Of a DNA stretch of 64,000 nucleotides, positions 33,289-41,926 are shown one piece after another; position 1 is the first letter of the stretch, and every line of letters begins with the position of its first letter. This stretch comes from Anaerolineaceae bacterium (GTDB taxonomy: Bacteria > Chloroflexota > Anaerolineae > Aggregatilineales > Phototrophicaceae): NCBI GenBank assembly GCA_028818375.1, contig JAPPOB010000010.1, positions 1,364,001 through 1,428,000 of the forward strand, in the 5' to 3' direction. Below the pieces are notes generated by a model that made no database searches, was not told where the DNA came from, and worked only from the letters and a program-made list of their open reading frames with translations. Made by a program: the position numbers and the translations under genes.

Positions 33289-34010
33289 CTGCAGTGAGTG
33301 AGTTTGAAAAATCATTCGACAAAGGGACGAAAGTTTATCAAGTCTTTATGGTTCTGAAGGACATGCAATGGCATTGTCGCGAATGTGAATACGCCCACAT
33401 CAACATCACTCAAATCGCAGGTGGAAGCGGCATTCAAGGACTGCAACGAGGAACTGGAAGTCGCCAAGGAATAATTATAGATAGCGCCAACCATTTTTGC
33501 GTAAATTGCAACAGAACCACTAGGCAAGACAGGTGGCAAGGCGGCTTCCAAGCTTCAGTGCAAGGGAAGTCCATGCCAAAGGAGTTTGTCAGGCGGACGA
33601 TAAGACTATTGGGGTCGCGGGATATCATCGAAAATACGGAAAGAACGTCAAATCAATTGACCATCGACCATAAGTTGCCCATGCTCCGTTGGACCAATGC
33701 TACAAAAGCCGAACAAACCAGATACAACCAGATGTCAGATGAAGAAATATTGGAAAACTTCCAGTTGCTCAAGAAATCTAATGGCAGTGTCAGTCACAAC
33801 TTGCTAAAAAGCCGAGCCTGTGAGCGCTGCTTTCGTTCCGGGAACCGCGGTACTCCTTTTGGCATCAAGTTTTTCTATGCAGGGAACAGTAAGTGGACAC
33901 CACAGGACAAAAGAGACCCTCAGGGTTGTGTAGGATGCGGTTGGTATGATTTCGACAAGTGGCGAAATTGCCTGAACCAGTGGTTGAGGGAAAAGTCCAG
34001 AGACTCGTAG
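33285..34010 (+). CDS. HNH-type restriction endonuclease partner with zinc ribbons (predicted)
   Basis: 241 residues, ATG in overlap with the methylase stop. Four Cys-x2-Cys groups suggest zinc ribbons: CREC near residue 32, CVNC near 71, CERC near 188 and CVGC near 213. TIDHKLPMLRW near 132 has the Asp-His-x-x-Pro of HNH nucleases, followed by a Glu-Asn-Phe-Gln-Leu-Leu segment and a His-Asn-Leu-Leu before CERC, in the same order as H-N-H. It resembles Zn-containing HNH restriction enzymes such as Hpy99I. Recognition sequence unknown. AT-rich like the methylase, supporting transfer as a unit. Confidence 0.65.
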   Translation: MTAVSEFEKSFDKGTKVYQVFMVLKDMQWHCRECEYAHINITQIAGGSGIQGLQRGTGSRQGIIIDSANHFCVNCNRTTRQDRWQGGFQASVQGKSMPKEFVRRTIRLLGSRDIIENTERTSNQLTIDHKLPMLRWTNATKAEQTRYNQMSDEEILENFQLLKKSNGSVSHNLLKSRACERCFRSGNRGTPFGIKFFYAGNSKWTPQDKRDPQGCVGCGWYDFDKWRNCLNQWLREKSRDS

Positions 34011-34023
34011 ACGCGGACATCAA

Positions 34024-34051
34024 TTGACAGACGATTTCTTTCCCGAATAAT
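34024..34051 (+). promoter_or_regulatory. Promoter upstream of the sulfatase-maturase gene
   Basis: TTGACA at 34024-34029 and AATAAT at 34046-34051, 16-base spacer, giving a leader of about 120 bases. A weaker -10 (CATAAT at 34143-34148) lies closer to the gene. Confidence 0.5.
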
Positions 34052-34177
34052 TCCAACAAAGCCAAGACATATAGTGTCCGCCGCGCTACGCAGTATCCCC
34101 CATGGCTGAGGATGGCGCGCTTGCGTGACGGAGCGAAGTCGGCATAATCAGGGTATCGCATTCACGCAGGTGAGCCC

Positions 34178-35515
34178 GTGTCCGTAACCCCGATCCGCGT
34201 CGACGAGATTCCCGTGCTGGAGCCGGGGCCCATGCCCCGCGCCTTCCACCTGATGACCAAGCCCAGCGGCGCCATCTGCAACCTCGACTGCAAGTACTGT
34301 TACTTCCTCTCCAAGGAACGCCTCTACCCCGGCAGTGACTTCCGCATGAACCCGACCCTGCTGGAGGAATACACGCGGCAGTACATCGCGGCGCAGCGGG
34401 CGCCCGAGGTGACCTTCGCCTGGCAGGGCGGCGAGCCCACCCTGATGGGCCTCGACTTCTTCCGCGAGGCCGTCGGCTACCAGCAGAAGCACAAGACGCC
34501 CGGTATGCGCATCCACAACAGCTTCCAGACCAACGGGGTGCTGCTCGACGACGACTGGGCGCAATTCTTCCGCGACAACGACTTCCTTATCGGCCTCAGC
34601 GTGGACGGGCCGCGCGAACTGCACGACGCCTACCGCGTCGACAAGGGCGGCCAGCCGACCTTCGCGCGCGTCATGCGCGGGCGCGAGGTACTGGAGCGCA
34701 ACCAGGTCAACTTCAACATCCTCTGCACCGTGCACGCCGCCAACGCCGACCACCCGCTGGAGGTCTACCGCTTCTTCCGCGATGAACTGAAGGTCGACTT
34801 TATGCAGTTCATCCCGATCGTGGAGCGCGACAACGACACCGGCTATCAGGAAGGCGAGGGCGTGAAGGACCGCTCGGTCGGCGCGGAGCAGTACGGCCAT
34901 TTTCTTAGCGACATCTTCGATGAGTGGGTGCGCCACGACGTGGGGCGCGTCTTCGTGCAGATCTTCGACGTGGCCCTCGCCGCCTGGAGCGGCAACCGCC
35001 CCGGCCTCTGCATCTTCGAGGAGACCTGTGGCGCGGCCCTCGCCATGGAACACAACGGCGACGTCTTCTCCTGCGATCACTACGTCGAGCCGGACTACCG
35101 CCTCGGCAATATCAACGCCGTGCCGCTGGAAGCCATGGTCGGCTCGCAGCAGCAATACGAGTTCGGCCAGCACAAACGCGACAGCCTGCCGCAATACTGC
35201 CTCGACTGCGAGGTGCGTTTCGTCTGCAACGGCGGCTGCCCCAAGAACCGCTTCATCCATACCCCCGATGGCGATCCCGGTCTCAATTACCTCTGCGCCG
35301 GCTACCGCCACTTTTTCAACCACATCCGGCGCCCCATGGAGTTGATGGCCGCCGAGTTACAGGCCGGACGCCCCCCGGCAAACGTCATGTTGACCCTGGC
35401 GCGCGAGCAACTGGACTTCGAGCAGCTGTTGGCCAAAGCCGGCCGCAACGACGCCTGCCCCTGCGGCAGCGGCCTCAAGTTCAAGCGCTGCCACGGCCGG
35501 GGCCGCCGCCACTAG
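34178..35515 (+). CDS. Anaerobic sulfatase-maturating enzyme (radical SAM/SPASM) with C-terminal SEC-C motif
   Basis: 445 residues from GTG at 34178 (CAGGTGAG upstream). Radical-SAM cluster in KPSGAICNLDCKYCYF, CX3CX2C near residue 35; FAWQGGEPTLMGLDFF, then the SPASM region CGAALAMEHNGDVFSCDHYV, YCLDCEVRFVCNGGCPKNRF near 300-370 with the many Cys that bind auxiliary clusters. The C terminus ends with GRNDACPCGSGLKFKRCHG, a SEC-C zinc motif. It converts the active-site Cys or Ser of sulfatases to formylglycine. A Cys-type sulfatase is encoded at 41927-43414, so this could be its maturase. Convergent with the peptide ABC operon, 6 bases apart at the stops. Confidence 0.92.
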   Translation: MSVTPIRVDEIPVLEPGPMPRAFHLMTKPSGAICNLDCKYCYFLSKERLYPGSDFRMNPTLLEEYTRQYIAAQRAPEVTFAWQGGEPTLMGLDFFREAVGYQQKHKTPGMRIHNSFQTNGVLLDDDWAQFFRDNDFLIGLSVDGPRELHDAYRVDKGGQPTFARVMRGREVLERNQVNFNILCTVHAANADHPLEVYRFFRDELKVDFMQFIPIVERDNDTGYQEGEGVKDRSVGAEQYGHFLSDIFDEWVRHDVGRVFVQIFDVALAAWSGNRPGLCIFEETCGAALAMEHNGDVFSCDHYVEPDYRLGNINAVPLEAMVGSQQQYEFGQHKRDSLPQYCLDCEVRFVCNGGCPKNRFIHTPDGDPGLNYLCAGYRHFFNHIRRPMELMAAELQAGRPPANVMLTLAREQLDFEQLLAKAGRNDACPCGSGLKFKRCHGRGRRH

Positions 35516-35521
35516 ATTTTT

Positions 35522-36514
35522 TCAGTCGATTTCTTCAGCGCGCCAGCAGCGCACGTACTGACCCGGCTCGATCTCGCGCAGCAGCTGCGGCTCGCGCGCG
35601 CAGCGTTCACGGGCATGGGGGCAGCGCGCCAGCAGGCGACACCCGCCCGTCGCCGAACTCTCGAGGGAGATGTCCGCGTCAAGGTCGGAGCCGTCATCCC
35701 GGCGCCGCTCCCTGCGCCCGATCGAGGCCGCCTCCAGCAGGGCCCGCGTCCAGGGGTGGCGCGGCGCGTGGAAGATCTGGTCGCGGCTGCCGGATTCGAC
35801 GATGTGTCCCTGGGTGATGACGTAGATGCGGTCCGCCACGTAGCGCAGTACGCGCAGGTCATGCGTCACGAAGACGAAGCCCGGCCCGCCCTCCTGCCGC
35901 TGCAGGTCCAGCAGCAGGTTGATGATCTGACCGCGAATGGACATGTCGAGGTTGGCGGTCGGTTCGTCGAGGAAGATGAAGTCCGGCTCCGGCGCCAGCG
36001 CCCGCGCGATGGCCGCGCGCTGCAACTGGCCGCCACTCATCTCGTAGGGATAAAGCACGGCGAATCGCGCGCCCAGCTGCACTTGCTCCAGCAACTCGCC
36101 GACCCGCTGACGCCGCCGTGAAACGTCCAGTTCGGGCACCTGGCGCAGGGCGTCCAGCAGGGCCTCCTCGATGGTCATCATCGGGTTGAAGGAACTGACC
36201 GGGTTCTGAAAAACCATCTGCAGGCGACGCCGCAGCGGGCGCCACTCGCGTTCGGGCAGCGCCTGGATCTCACGACCCCGGTAGACGATGCGGCCGCCGT
36301 CAAGCCGCAACAGATTCAGCGCGCAGCGACCCAGCGTCGACTTGCCGGAGCCGCTCTCGCCCACCAGACCCACCGTTTCGCCGCGGCGCAGGGTCATCGA
36401 TACGCCGTCCAGCGCGACGATGTGCCGGCGCCGCCAGCCCCGCTGACGCAGACTGAAAGTCTTCGTCGCCTCCTCGATGCGCAGCAGCGCCTCGCCCGCA
36501 GGCTCCGCCTTCAT
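35522..36514 (-). CDS. Oligopeptide/dipeptide ABC transporter ATPase (OppF/DppF type)
   Basis: 330 residues, ATG overlapping the upstream ATPase stop by four bases. Walker A GESGSGKST near residue 52, signature MSGGQLQR, Walker B DFIFLDEPTANLDMS and switch VTHDL, with the oligopeptide-binding C-terminal region containing CPHARERC and CAREPQLLREIEPGQYVRCW, an Opp/Dpp Fe-S-like Cys cluster. Energises uptake together with the sister ATPase and the two permeases upstream in the same minus-strand operon. Confidence 0.93.
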   Translation of the reverse strand: MKAEPAGEALLRIEEATKTFSLRQRGWRRRHIVALDGVSMTLRRGETVGLVGESGSGKSTLGRCALNLLRLDGGRIVYRGREIQALPEREWRPLRRRLQMVFQNPVSSFNPMMTIEEALLDALRQVPELDVSRRRQRVGELLEQVQLGARFAVLYPYEMSGGQLQRAAIARALAPEPDFIFLDEPTANLDMSIRGQIINLLLDLQRQEGGPGFVFVTHDLRVLRYVADRIYVITQGHIVESGSRDQIFHAPRHPWTRALLEAASIGRRERRRDDGSDLDADISLESSATGGCRLLARCPHARERCAREPQLLREIEPGQYVRCWRAEEID

Positions 36515-37476
36515 GCCTCCACCACTTCCTGGGCGAAATGGCAGGCGGAGAAGTGGCCGGGCGCGACCTCCACGGGCTGCGGCCGCTCCTGATGACAGAT
36601 GTCACGGGTCATGGCGCAACGCCCGGCGAAGCTGCAACCTGTCAGGGGCTGACGCATGTCCGGCGTGCGGCCGGGAATGAAGGGCATGCGCGCCTCGTCC
36701 GTCTGCTCAAAGCAGGCCAGCAGCGCCGCCGTGTAGGGGTTGGCCGGCCGCTCCAGCACCTGGGCCGTCGCGCCGGTCTCCATCACCTCGCCGGCGTACA
36801 TGACGATGATCTGGTCGCAACTGTCCGCGACCACCGCCAGGTCGTGGGTGATGAGCAAAAGGGTCGCGTCCAGGCGCGCGACGACCTGCTCCACCAGCGC
36901 CAGCACCTGCTGCTGCACCGCCACGTCGAGGCCACTGGTGGGCTCGTCGGCGATCAGGAGCTGCGGCTCGCAGACCAGCGCCATGGCGATCAGGGCGCGC
37001 TGCGCCATGCCGCCGCTGTACTGGTGCGGGTAATCGCGCGCGCGCGCCGCGGCCTGCTGAATGCCAGTCGCGGCCAGCACCTCCACCGCCCGCTCCCAGG
37101 CCTCCGCGCGGCCCACGCCGCTGTGCTGGCGACAGACGTCCGCGATCTGCCGCCCGACCGGCAGCAGCGGGTTCAGGGCCGCCTGGGCGTGCTGGAAAAT
37201 CGTCGCTATCTGCCCGCCACGCACCTGGCGCAGTTCCGCCTCGTCCAGCGTCAACAGTTCCCGCTCGCGGAAGCGCACGCTGCCCTTCAGGTGCGCGTTC
37301 GGCGGCAAGAGACGCAGCAGCGACAGGGTCAGCGCCGTCTTGCCCGAGCCGCTCTCGCCGACGATGGCCGTGCGCGTGCCCGCCCCGACGCTGAGGTCCA
37401 CACCGCGCAGGGCATACACGGTCTCGCGGTCCACGCGAAACTGCAGTTGCAGGCCTTCGATCTGCAGCAGGGACAT
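36511..37476 (-). CDS. Oligopeptide/dipeptide ABC transporter ATPase (OppD/DppD type)
   Basis: 321 residues from the ATG at 37476; longer upstream frame is not coding. Walker A GESGSGKTA near residue 40, GGMAQRALIA signature, Walker B LLIADEPTSGLDV and VITHDLAVVADSCD. The C terminus has CSFAGRCAMTRDIC, the usual Opp/Dpp Cys cluster. Starts two bases before the permease stop and its own stop overlaps the OppF-type gene. Confidence 0.93.
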   Translation of the reverse strand: MSLLQIEGLQLQFRVDRETVYALRGVDLSVGAGTRTAIVGESGSGKTALTLSLLRLLPPNAHLKGSVRFRERELLTLDEAELRQVRGGQIATIFQHAQAALNPLLPVGRQIADVCRQHSGVGRAEAWERAVEVLAATGIQQAAARARDYPHQYSGGMAQRALIAMALVCEPQLLIADEPTSGLDVAVQQQVLALVEQVVARLDATLLLITHDLAVVADSCDQIIVMYAGEVMETGATAQVLERPANPYTAALLACFEQTDEARMPFIPGRTPDMRQPLTGCSFAGRCAMTRDICHQERPQPVEVAPGHFSACHFAQEVVEA

Positions 37477-37478
37477 GG

Positions 37479-38351
37479 TTAACCGCGCCGCACGACCAGC
37501 GAGCCGAAGAGGTCGCTGACGTTGTTCAGCAGCCAGACCGAGATGAACAGCGCCAGGCCCGGGAAGATCGAGGCCCACCACTTGCCGAAGACCAGCTGGT
37601 TGGCGCCCAGTTGAATCATTGAGCCCCATTCCGGCGTCGGGATCGCCACGCCAAGGCCGATGAAACTGAGCCCCGCGATCATCTGCGCCGCGTAGGCGCA
37701 GCTCAGCGGCAACTGGGAAAAGACGGGCACCAGGGTGTTGGGCAGAACGTGTCGGAACACGACCGAGAGCGGGCTGTTGCCGGCCACCCGCGCCGCCTGC
37801 ACGAAGTCGGCCTCGCGCAGGGGCAGGGTGACGCTGCGCACCATCTTGCTGTAGACCGGCACGTTGTAAAAGGCGAGAATCAGCACGAGGTTGACCATGG
37901 TGTTGCCGGCGGCGGCCAGCACGGCCATGCCGAAGAGGATCTGCGGGAAGCCCTGAAAGACCTCCGTGACGCGCGTGATGACGCTGTCCAGCCGGCCGCC
38001 AAAGTAACCGGAGAGCGCGCCCAGCGGCGCCCCGACGATGATCCCCAGCGCCACCGAACTGATCGCCAGCGCAAAGTCAGTGCGGATGGCGTGAATGGTG
38101 CGCGAGAGCACGTCCATGCCGTTGCCGTCCGTGCCGAAGGGATGTTCGGTCGAGGGCGGCTTGAAACGATGCAGCGGGTTGGGTCTGACCGGGTCATGCA
38201 GCGGCAGCACCGGCGCCAGCAGACCCAGCAGGATGATGAGCGCCAGCAGGCCAAGATTCAGCCGCACCCGCAGCGCGCCATTGATGCGCATCATGCGCTG
38301 CAGCAGCGACGGCCGCTCCGGAATCCCCTGCGCGACGGCCGCCACCTTCAC
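37479..38351 (-). CDS. Oligopeptide/dipeptide ABC permease (OppC/DppC type)
   Basis: 290 residues from a GTG at 38351 that overlaps the upstream permease stop in GTGA. The cytoplasmic N terminus leads to helices around LGLLALIILLGLLAPVL, and the HPFGTDGNGMDVLSR segment matches OppC; the ATPase-contact loop is near VFRHVLPNTLVPV. The long upstream frame in the same register to 39356 is a shadow of the OppB-type gene. Substrate specificity cannot be told. Confidence 0.9.
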   Translation of the reverse strand: MKVAAVAQGIPERPSLLQRMMRINGALRVRLNLGLLALIILLGLLAPVLPLHDPVRPNPLHRFKPPSTEHPFGTDGNGMDVLSRTIHAIRTDFALAISSVALGIIVGAPLGALSGYFGGRLDSVITRVTEVFQGFPQILFGMAVLAAAGNTMVNLVLILAFYNVPVYSKMVRSVTLPLREADFVQAARVAGNSPLSVVFRHVLPNTLVPVFSQLPLSCAYAAQMIAGLSFIGLGVAIPTPEWGSMIQLGANQLVFGKWWASIFPGLALFISVWLLNNVSDLFGSLVVRRG

Positions 38352-39376
38352 AACTCCGTGCGCACGCGCGGATCGAAGAGCGCGTTGAACACGTCGCTGG
38401 CGAGGTAGACCAGCAGATAAAAGCCCGAACTCAGCAGCACCACGCCCATGATCGGTTCGTAGTCGGAGTGATTCATGGCGTCCACGGCGTAGAGACCGAG
38501 GCCGGGCCAGGTGAAGACCACCTCGACCAGCACCGTGCCGCTCAAGAGGTAGCCGTAGGTCATGGCGATCATGGTGATGACCGGGCCCAGCGTGTTGCGC
38601 AGGGCGTAGCGATAGACCACGCCGGCCGGCAGACCGAAGGCCCGCGCGCTGCGGATGTAGTCGCTCCGCAGCACTTCCTGCATGCGCTTGCGCGTGATCT
38701 GCAGGGTGCTGGGGCTGGTGGTGATGGCCAGGGTCAGCGCAGGCAGAATCAGGTGGCTGACGCTGGAGAGGAAGGCCTCGTGGTCCCCGGCCAGCAGGGT
38801 GTCGATGGTATACCAGCCGGTGACGTACTCCGGCGCGCCGATGCTGCGGGCAATGCGCCCCAGCGGCGCCGGAAACCAGTGCAGTTCCGCGAAGAACACG
38901 AAGATCAGCAGCAGGCCCAGCCAGAAGCCGGGCATCGACACGCCGGTGCGCGCCATCAGGTCCGCAAGGCGGGCCAGGGCGCCGCGCGGACGCATGGCGG
39001 CCAGCACCCCCGCGGGCACGGCCCACAGCACCCCCATCGCCAGCGCCCAGGTGGAGAGTTCCAGCGTGGCCGGCAGGCGGTTGCGGATGTCCTCCAGCAC
39101 GGGATTGTAGCTGAAGCGCGAGGTGCCCAGGTTGCCCTGCAACAGGTTGCCGGCGTAACGCAGGTACTGCTCGTGCAGCGGCCGGTCGAGGCCGATCTCG
39201 CGCACGATGTTGTCCAGCATCTCCTGGTTGTAGCGCGTGCCCACCAGCAGGTAGACGGGGTTGCCGATCTTGTGGGTCACGACAAAGGTGATGACGGACA
39301 CGCCGAACAGCGCGATGAGAAAGATGACGAAGCGTTTGAGCAGGAAGAGACCCCACTCACGCATCGAATCAAGCAT
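38348..39376 (-). CDS. Oligopeptide/dipeptide ABC permease (OppB/DppB type)
   Basis: 342 residues. N-terminal membrane helix (LLKRFVIFLIALFGVSVITF), then the extracellular region ending DRPLHEQYLRYAGNLLQGNLGTS typical of OppB, followed by five more helices; the ARAFGLPAGVVYRYALRNTL loop is the ATPase contact. Lies between the substrate-binding protein gene (92 bases apart, holding a stable hairpin) and OppC. Confidence 0.92.
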   Translation of the reverse strand: MLDSMREWGLFLLKRFVIFLIALFGVSVITFVVTHKIGNPVYLLVGTRYNQEMLDNIVREIGLDRPLHEQYLRYAGNLLQGNLGTSRFSYNPVLEDIRNRLPATLELSTWALAMGVLWAVPAGVLAAMRPRGALARLADLMARTGVSMPGFWLGLLLIFVFFAELHWFPAPLGRIARSIGAPEYVTGWYTIDTLLAGDHEAFLSSVSHLILPALTLAITTSPSTLQITRKRMQEVLRSDYIRSARAFGLPAGVVYRYALRNTLGPVITMIAMTYGYLLSGTVLVEVVFTWPGLGLYAVDAMNHSDYEPIMGVVLLSSGFYLLVYLASDVFNALFDPRVRTEL

Positions 39377-39417
39377 GCAACGCTCCGGCGACGAAATCTG
39401 TGTCCATTGGGGAAAGC

Positions 39418-39453
39418 GGACGGGGCGCGTCCGCTACCACATGCGCCCCGTCC
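39418..39453. other. Long hairpin between the peptide-binding protein and permease genes
   Basis: GGACGGGGCGC (39418-39428) and GCGCCCCGTCC (39443-39453) form a perfect 11-base stem with a 14-base loop. There is no U-run on the minus strand side, so it is more likely an mRNA-stabilising or attenuating hairpin that lowers permease expression relative to the abundant binding protein, as known for malE-malF type operons. Confidence 0.55.
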
Positions 39454-39468
39454 GGGAATCAGCCCGGG

Positions 39469-41046
39469 TTACTCGCGATAGAGCGGCCAGTACCAGAGCA
39501 GGTTGTCGGGCAACTGCACGTAGCCATGGATGTCATCGCGCATGGCAAGCTCGAAAGGCATGTCGGCGAGGAAGATCTGCGGCGCTTCTCCATTGATGAT
39601 GCTTTGGTATTCCCTTGCCAGTTCGGCCTTCAATGCTTCATCCAGCGTGCCGTTCATTTGCTCGATGAGTTCGTCGATTCTTGCGTTACTGTAGCCCATC
39701 CAGTTGGTGATGCCGCCCGTGCGGAAGGTGGCGACGCCCGTGTAGCCGGGATCGTCCACGTACCACAGCAGGTCGCGCATCCAGGCCTCGTGACCCAGGG
39801 TGCCCAGCTGCTCGCCAAAAACGGCGGCCGTCTGCAGGTTGATGTTCATGGTGACGCCCACGTCGGCGTAGGCGGCCTGCAGCACCACGGCGATCTGCTC
39901 CGTGGTCGCCACGCCGGAGGCGATATCCAGCGTGAACTCGAAGCCATCAGCGTAACCGGCCTCGGCCAGCAACTCGCGCGCCTTGTCCGGGTCGTAGCTG
40001 TAGGGCCAGAGCGAGCCGTCATGGTGTTTGCCATCCACCGGGATCGGCCCGGCGGACACCTTGGCCTTGCCGCTGAAGATGCCGGCGATGATGTCCTCGT
40101 AGGGCACGGCGTAGGACAGCGCCTGACGCACACGCTCGTCGGCCAGCGGCCCCTCGGTCACGTTAAGCCCCATGATCATCTGGTTGCGCGTCGGCACGGT
40201 GAGCACCTTCACGCCCTCGGCGCCTTCCAGCGCCGCCAGCTCATCGGTGCTCAGGTTGGCGGCGATGTCCACCTCGCCCTCGCGCAGCAGCAGGGCGCGG
40301 TCCGCCGAGCTGGGGACGACCTGCAGGACGACCTGGTCGAAGAAGGCCTTGCCCGCCCAGTAATCCGGGTTGGCGCGCAGCACCATGGCCACGCCAGGTT
40401 CCCAGCTTTCCACGTAGAATTCGCCCGAGCCGACGTCGTTCTTGGCCAGCCAGCGGGCCGCCCAGGGGTCGTCATCCGCCACGTTCGCCTGGGCCTCAAC
40501 AGCGTCCATCGGGCCCTGCGACTGGTCGCGGAAGAGGAAGAAGAGCCAGGGGCTAAGCTGCGAAAACTGCAGCGTCACCTGGTGCGGGCCGGTCTTCTCC
40601 CAGGAGGAGATGTTGGCGGTGTTGACGTTCCACTGGGTGCCGGAGGCCGTGCCGATGGCGCGCTCGAACCAGTAGATGAAGTCATCCGCCGTCACTTCCC
40701 GACCGGTCTTGCTGAAGGTCGCGCCTTCGCGGATGTTGAGCACGATCGAACTCAGGTCCTCCGACCATTCCCAGGACTCGACGGCTGCGCCCTCGATCGT
40801 GCCGGTGTCGGCCACGCTGTAGCCCAGCCCGGTATCGACGCTGCCGTAGCGGAAGAACTGGTCATAGATGTTCAGGTTGGTCTCGTTGGAGCGCTGGAAG
40901 CGGGAAAATGGCGGGTCCAGCGTTTCGATGTCGCCAGGGATGGCGATGACCAGCACGTTCTCTTCCTGCGCCAGCGCCATACCCCCAGGCAGCAGCGCCA
41001 GCAACAGCAACACAAAGGTCATGTTGAACAACAACGAACGTCTCAC
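39469..41046 (-). CDS. ABC transporter substrate-binding protein, oligopeptide (SBP_bac_5) family
   Basis: 525 residues from the GTG at 41046, selected because AAGGAGGAAAG precedes it. Signal peptide: RRSLLFNMTFVLLLLALLPGGMALA, cleavage likely after ALA; no lipobox Cys, so secreted or membrane-tethered by another route. The family-5 profile is seen in LDPPFSRFQRSNETNLNIYDQFF and in the Glu/Asp and Trp-rich stretches later on (NPDYWAGKAFFDQVVLQ). Captures extracellular peptides or similar substrates for the permeases downstream. The frame is open upstream into the deacetylase gene, but that part is a shadow. Confidence 0.9.
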   Translation of the reverse strand: MRRSLLFNMTFVLLLLALLPGGMALAQEENVLVIAIPGDIETLDPPFSRFQRSNETNLNIYDQFFRYGSVDTGLGYSVADTGTIEGAAVESWEWSEDLSSIVLNIREGATFSKTGREVTADDFIYWFERAIGTASGTQWNVNTANISSWEKTGPHQVTLQFSQLSPWLFFLFRDQSQGPMDAVEAQANVADDDPWAARWLAKNDVGSGEFYVESWEPGVAMVLRANPDYWAGKAFFDQVVLQVVPSSADRALLLREGEVDIAANLSTDELAALEGAEGVKVLTVPTRNQMIMGLNVTEGPLADERVRQALSYAVPYEDIIAGIFSGKAKVSAGPIPVDGKHHDGSLWPYSYDPDKARELLAEAGYADGFEFTLDIASGVATTEQIAVVLQAAYADVGVTMNINLQTAAVFGEQLGTLGHEAWMRDLLWYVDDPGYTGVATFRTGGITNWMGYSNARIDELIEQMNGTLDEALKAELAREYQSIINGEAPQIFLADMPFELAMRDDIHGYVQLPDNLLWYWPLYRE

Positions 41047-41093
41047 GGTGCTTTCCTCCTTAGCCTTTACGAATTCCCGGGTCGCCCGCGTCT

Positions 41094-41804
41094 TCAATCC
41101 GACGCGCTTCCCAGGGCGTGAATCTCCGCCTGGATTTCCGGCGAGGCGTACATGCCACGCTCGTCCGGCTGCCAGACGACCGGATCGGCCAGGGTCATGT
41201 CGTCGAGGCCGACCAGTTCGTAACCCTGCGCCTGCAGCTCGTCGACGATCTTCGGCATCGCGTCGACCAGCGGCAAGGGCCGCGCCAGGCGCAGGCCGTC
41301 GTCCTCCGTCTCGGAACTGTCGTGCAGGTCGATGATCGAGCCCGGCCCCAGCGAGGGATGCCCCAGAACGCCGTCGATGATGTCCTGCGGGTCGGTCTTG
41401 TCCCAGTCGGCCGGGTTGACGTCCGAATCGACGACCTGAATGCGGTCCGACATGGCCAGCGGCGAGGTGAGGCAGGTGAAGTAGTTGAAGTAGTGGGCGC
41501 GCAGGTGGCGCGTCGGGCGCCCCGTCAGATTGGAGAGTACCGCTTCGGCGTGGTCGAAATCGCCGACGTGCGCGTGATGCAAATGACTGTGGTTGGCCTC
41601 CGTGTGTCCGCCATTCACGATGCGCATGAAGGCTTCCGGCCAGCGCTCGACCCACTTGCCCAGTACGAAAAAGGTGCCGCGCGCCCCGCGCGATTCCAGG
41701 ATCTGCATGATCTGGTCGGTGCGCGGCGGGTTGGGGCCGTCGTCGAAGGTCAGGGCGATCTTCTTTTCGTCGCGCCGCCCGTGCTCATAGATCATTAAGG
41801 GCAT
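41094..41804 (-). CDS. Polysaccharide deacetylase family protein
   Basis: 236 residues from the ATG at 41804, which has GGTGGAGG 5 bases upstream; an in-frame ATG at 41822 lacks that spacing. NodB-like motifs: ALTFDDGPN (metal Asp pair), HSHLHHAHV (HSxxH metal His) and RAHYFNYF as motif 3-like. Predicted de-N- or de-O-acetylase of a polysaccharide or a related amidohydrolase-like enzyme. No signal peptide, so it may act inside the cell. Lies 47 bases before the peptide-binding gene. The start region is duplicated in tandem upstream (41801-41874). Confidence 0.85.
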   Translation of the reverse strand: MPLMIYEHGRRDEKKIALTFDDGPNPPRTDQIMQILESRGARGTFFVLGKWVERWPEAFMRIVNGGHTEANHSHLHHAHVGDFDHAEAVLSNLTGRPTRHLRAHYFNYFTCLTSPLAMSDRIQVVDSDVNPADWDKTDPQDIIDGVLGHPSLGPGSIIDLHDSSETEDDGLRLARPLPLVDAMPKIVDELQAQGYELVGLDDMTLADPVVWQPDERGMYASPEIQAEIHALGSASD

Positions 41805-41874
41805 GCAAACCTCCACCTTCAAGGATGGCCATTAAAAGGGGCATACAAACCTCCACCTTCAAAAATGGCCATTA
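41801..41874 (-). repeat. Tandem duplication of a translation start region
   Basis: Two copies of about 34 bases with a 40-base period: 41801-41834 and 41841-41874, differing at three positions. On the minus strand each holds GGTGGAGG, a short spacer and ATG CCC. Copy 1 is the deacetylase start (41804). Copy 2 opens a 19-codon frame (start 41844, stop 41785) that overlaps the gene. Confidence 0.8.
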
Positions 41875-41926
41875 CCTGACGACGCATTTATACCGCCCGC
41901 CCGATGACTTCGCCAGAAAGCTCCGG

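Noticed and set aside
35516..35525. T-run between the maturase and OppF genes as terminator
   Set aside because: The six T follow no stable hairpin.
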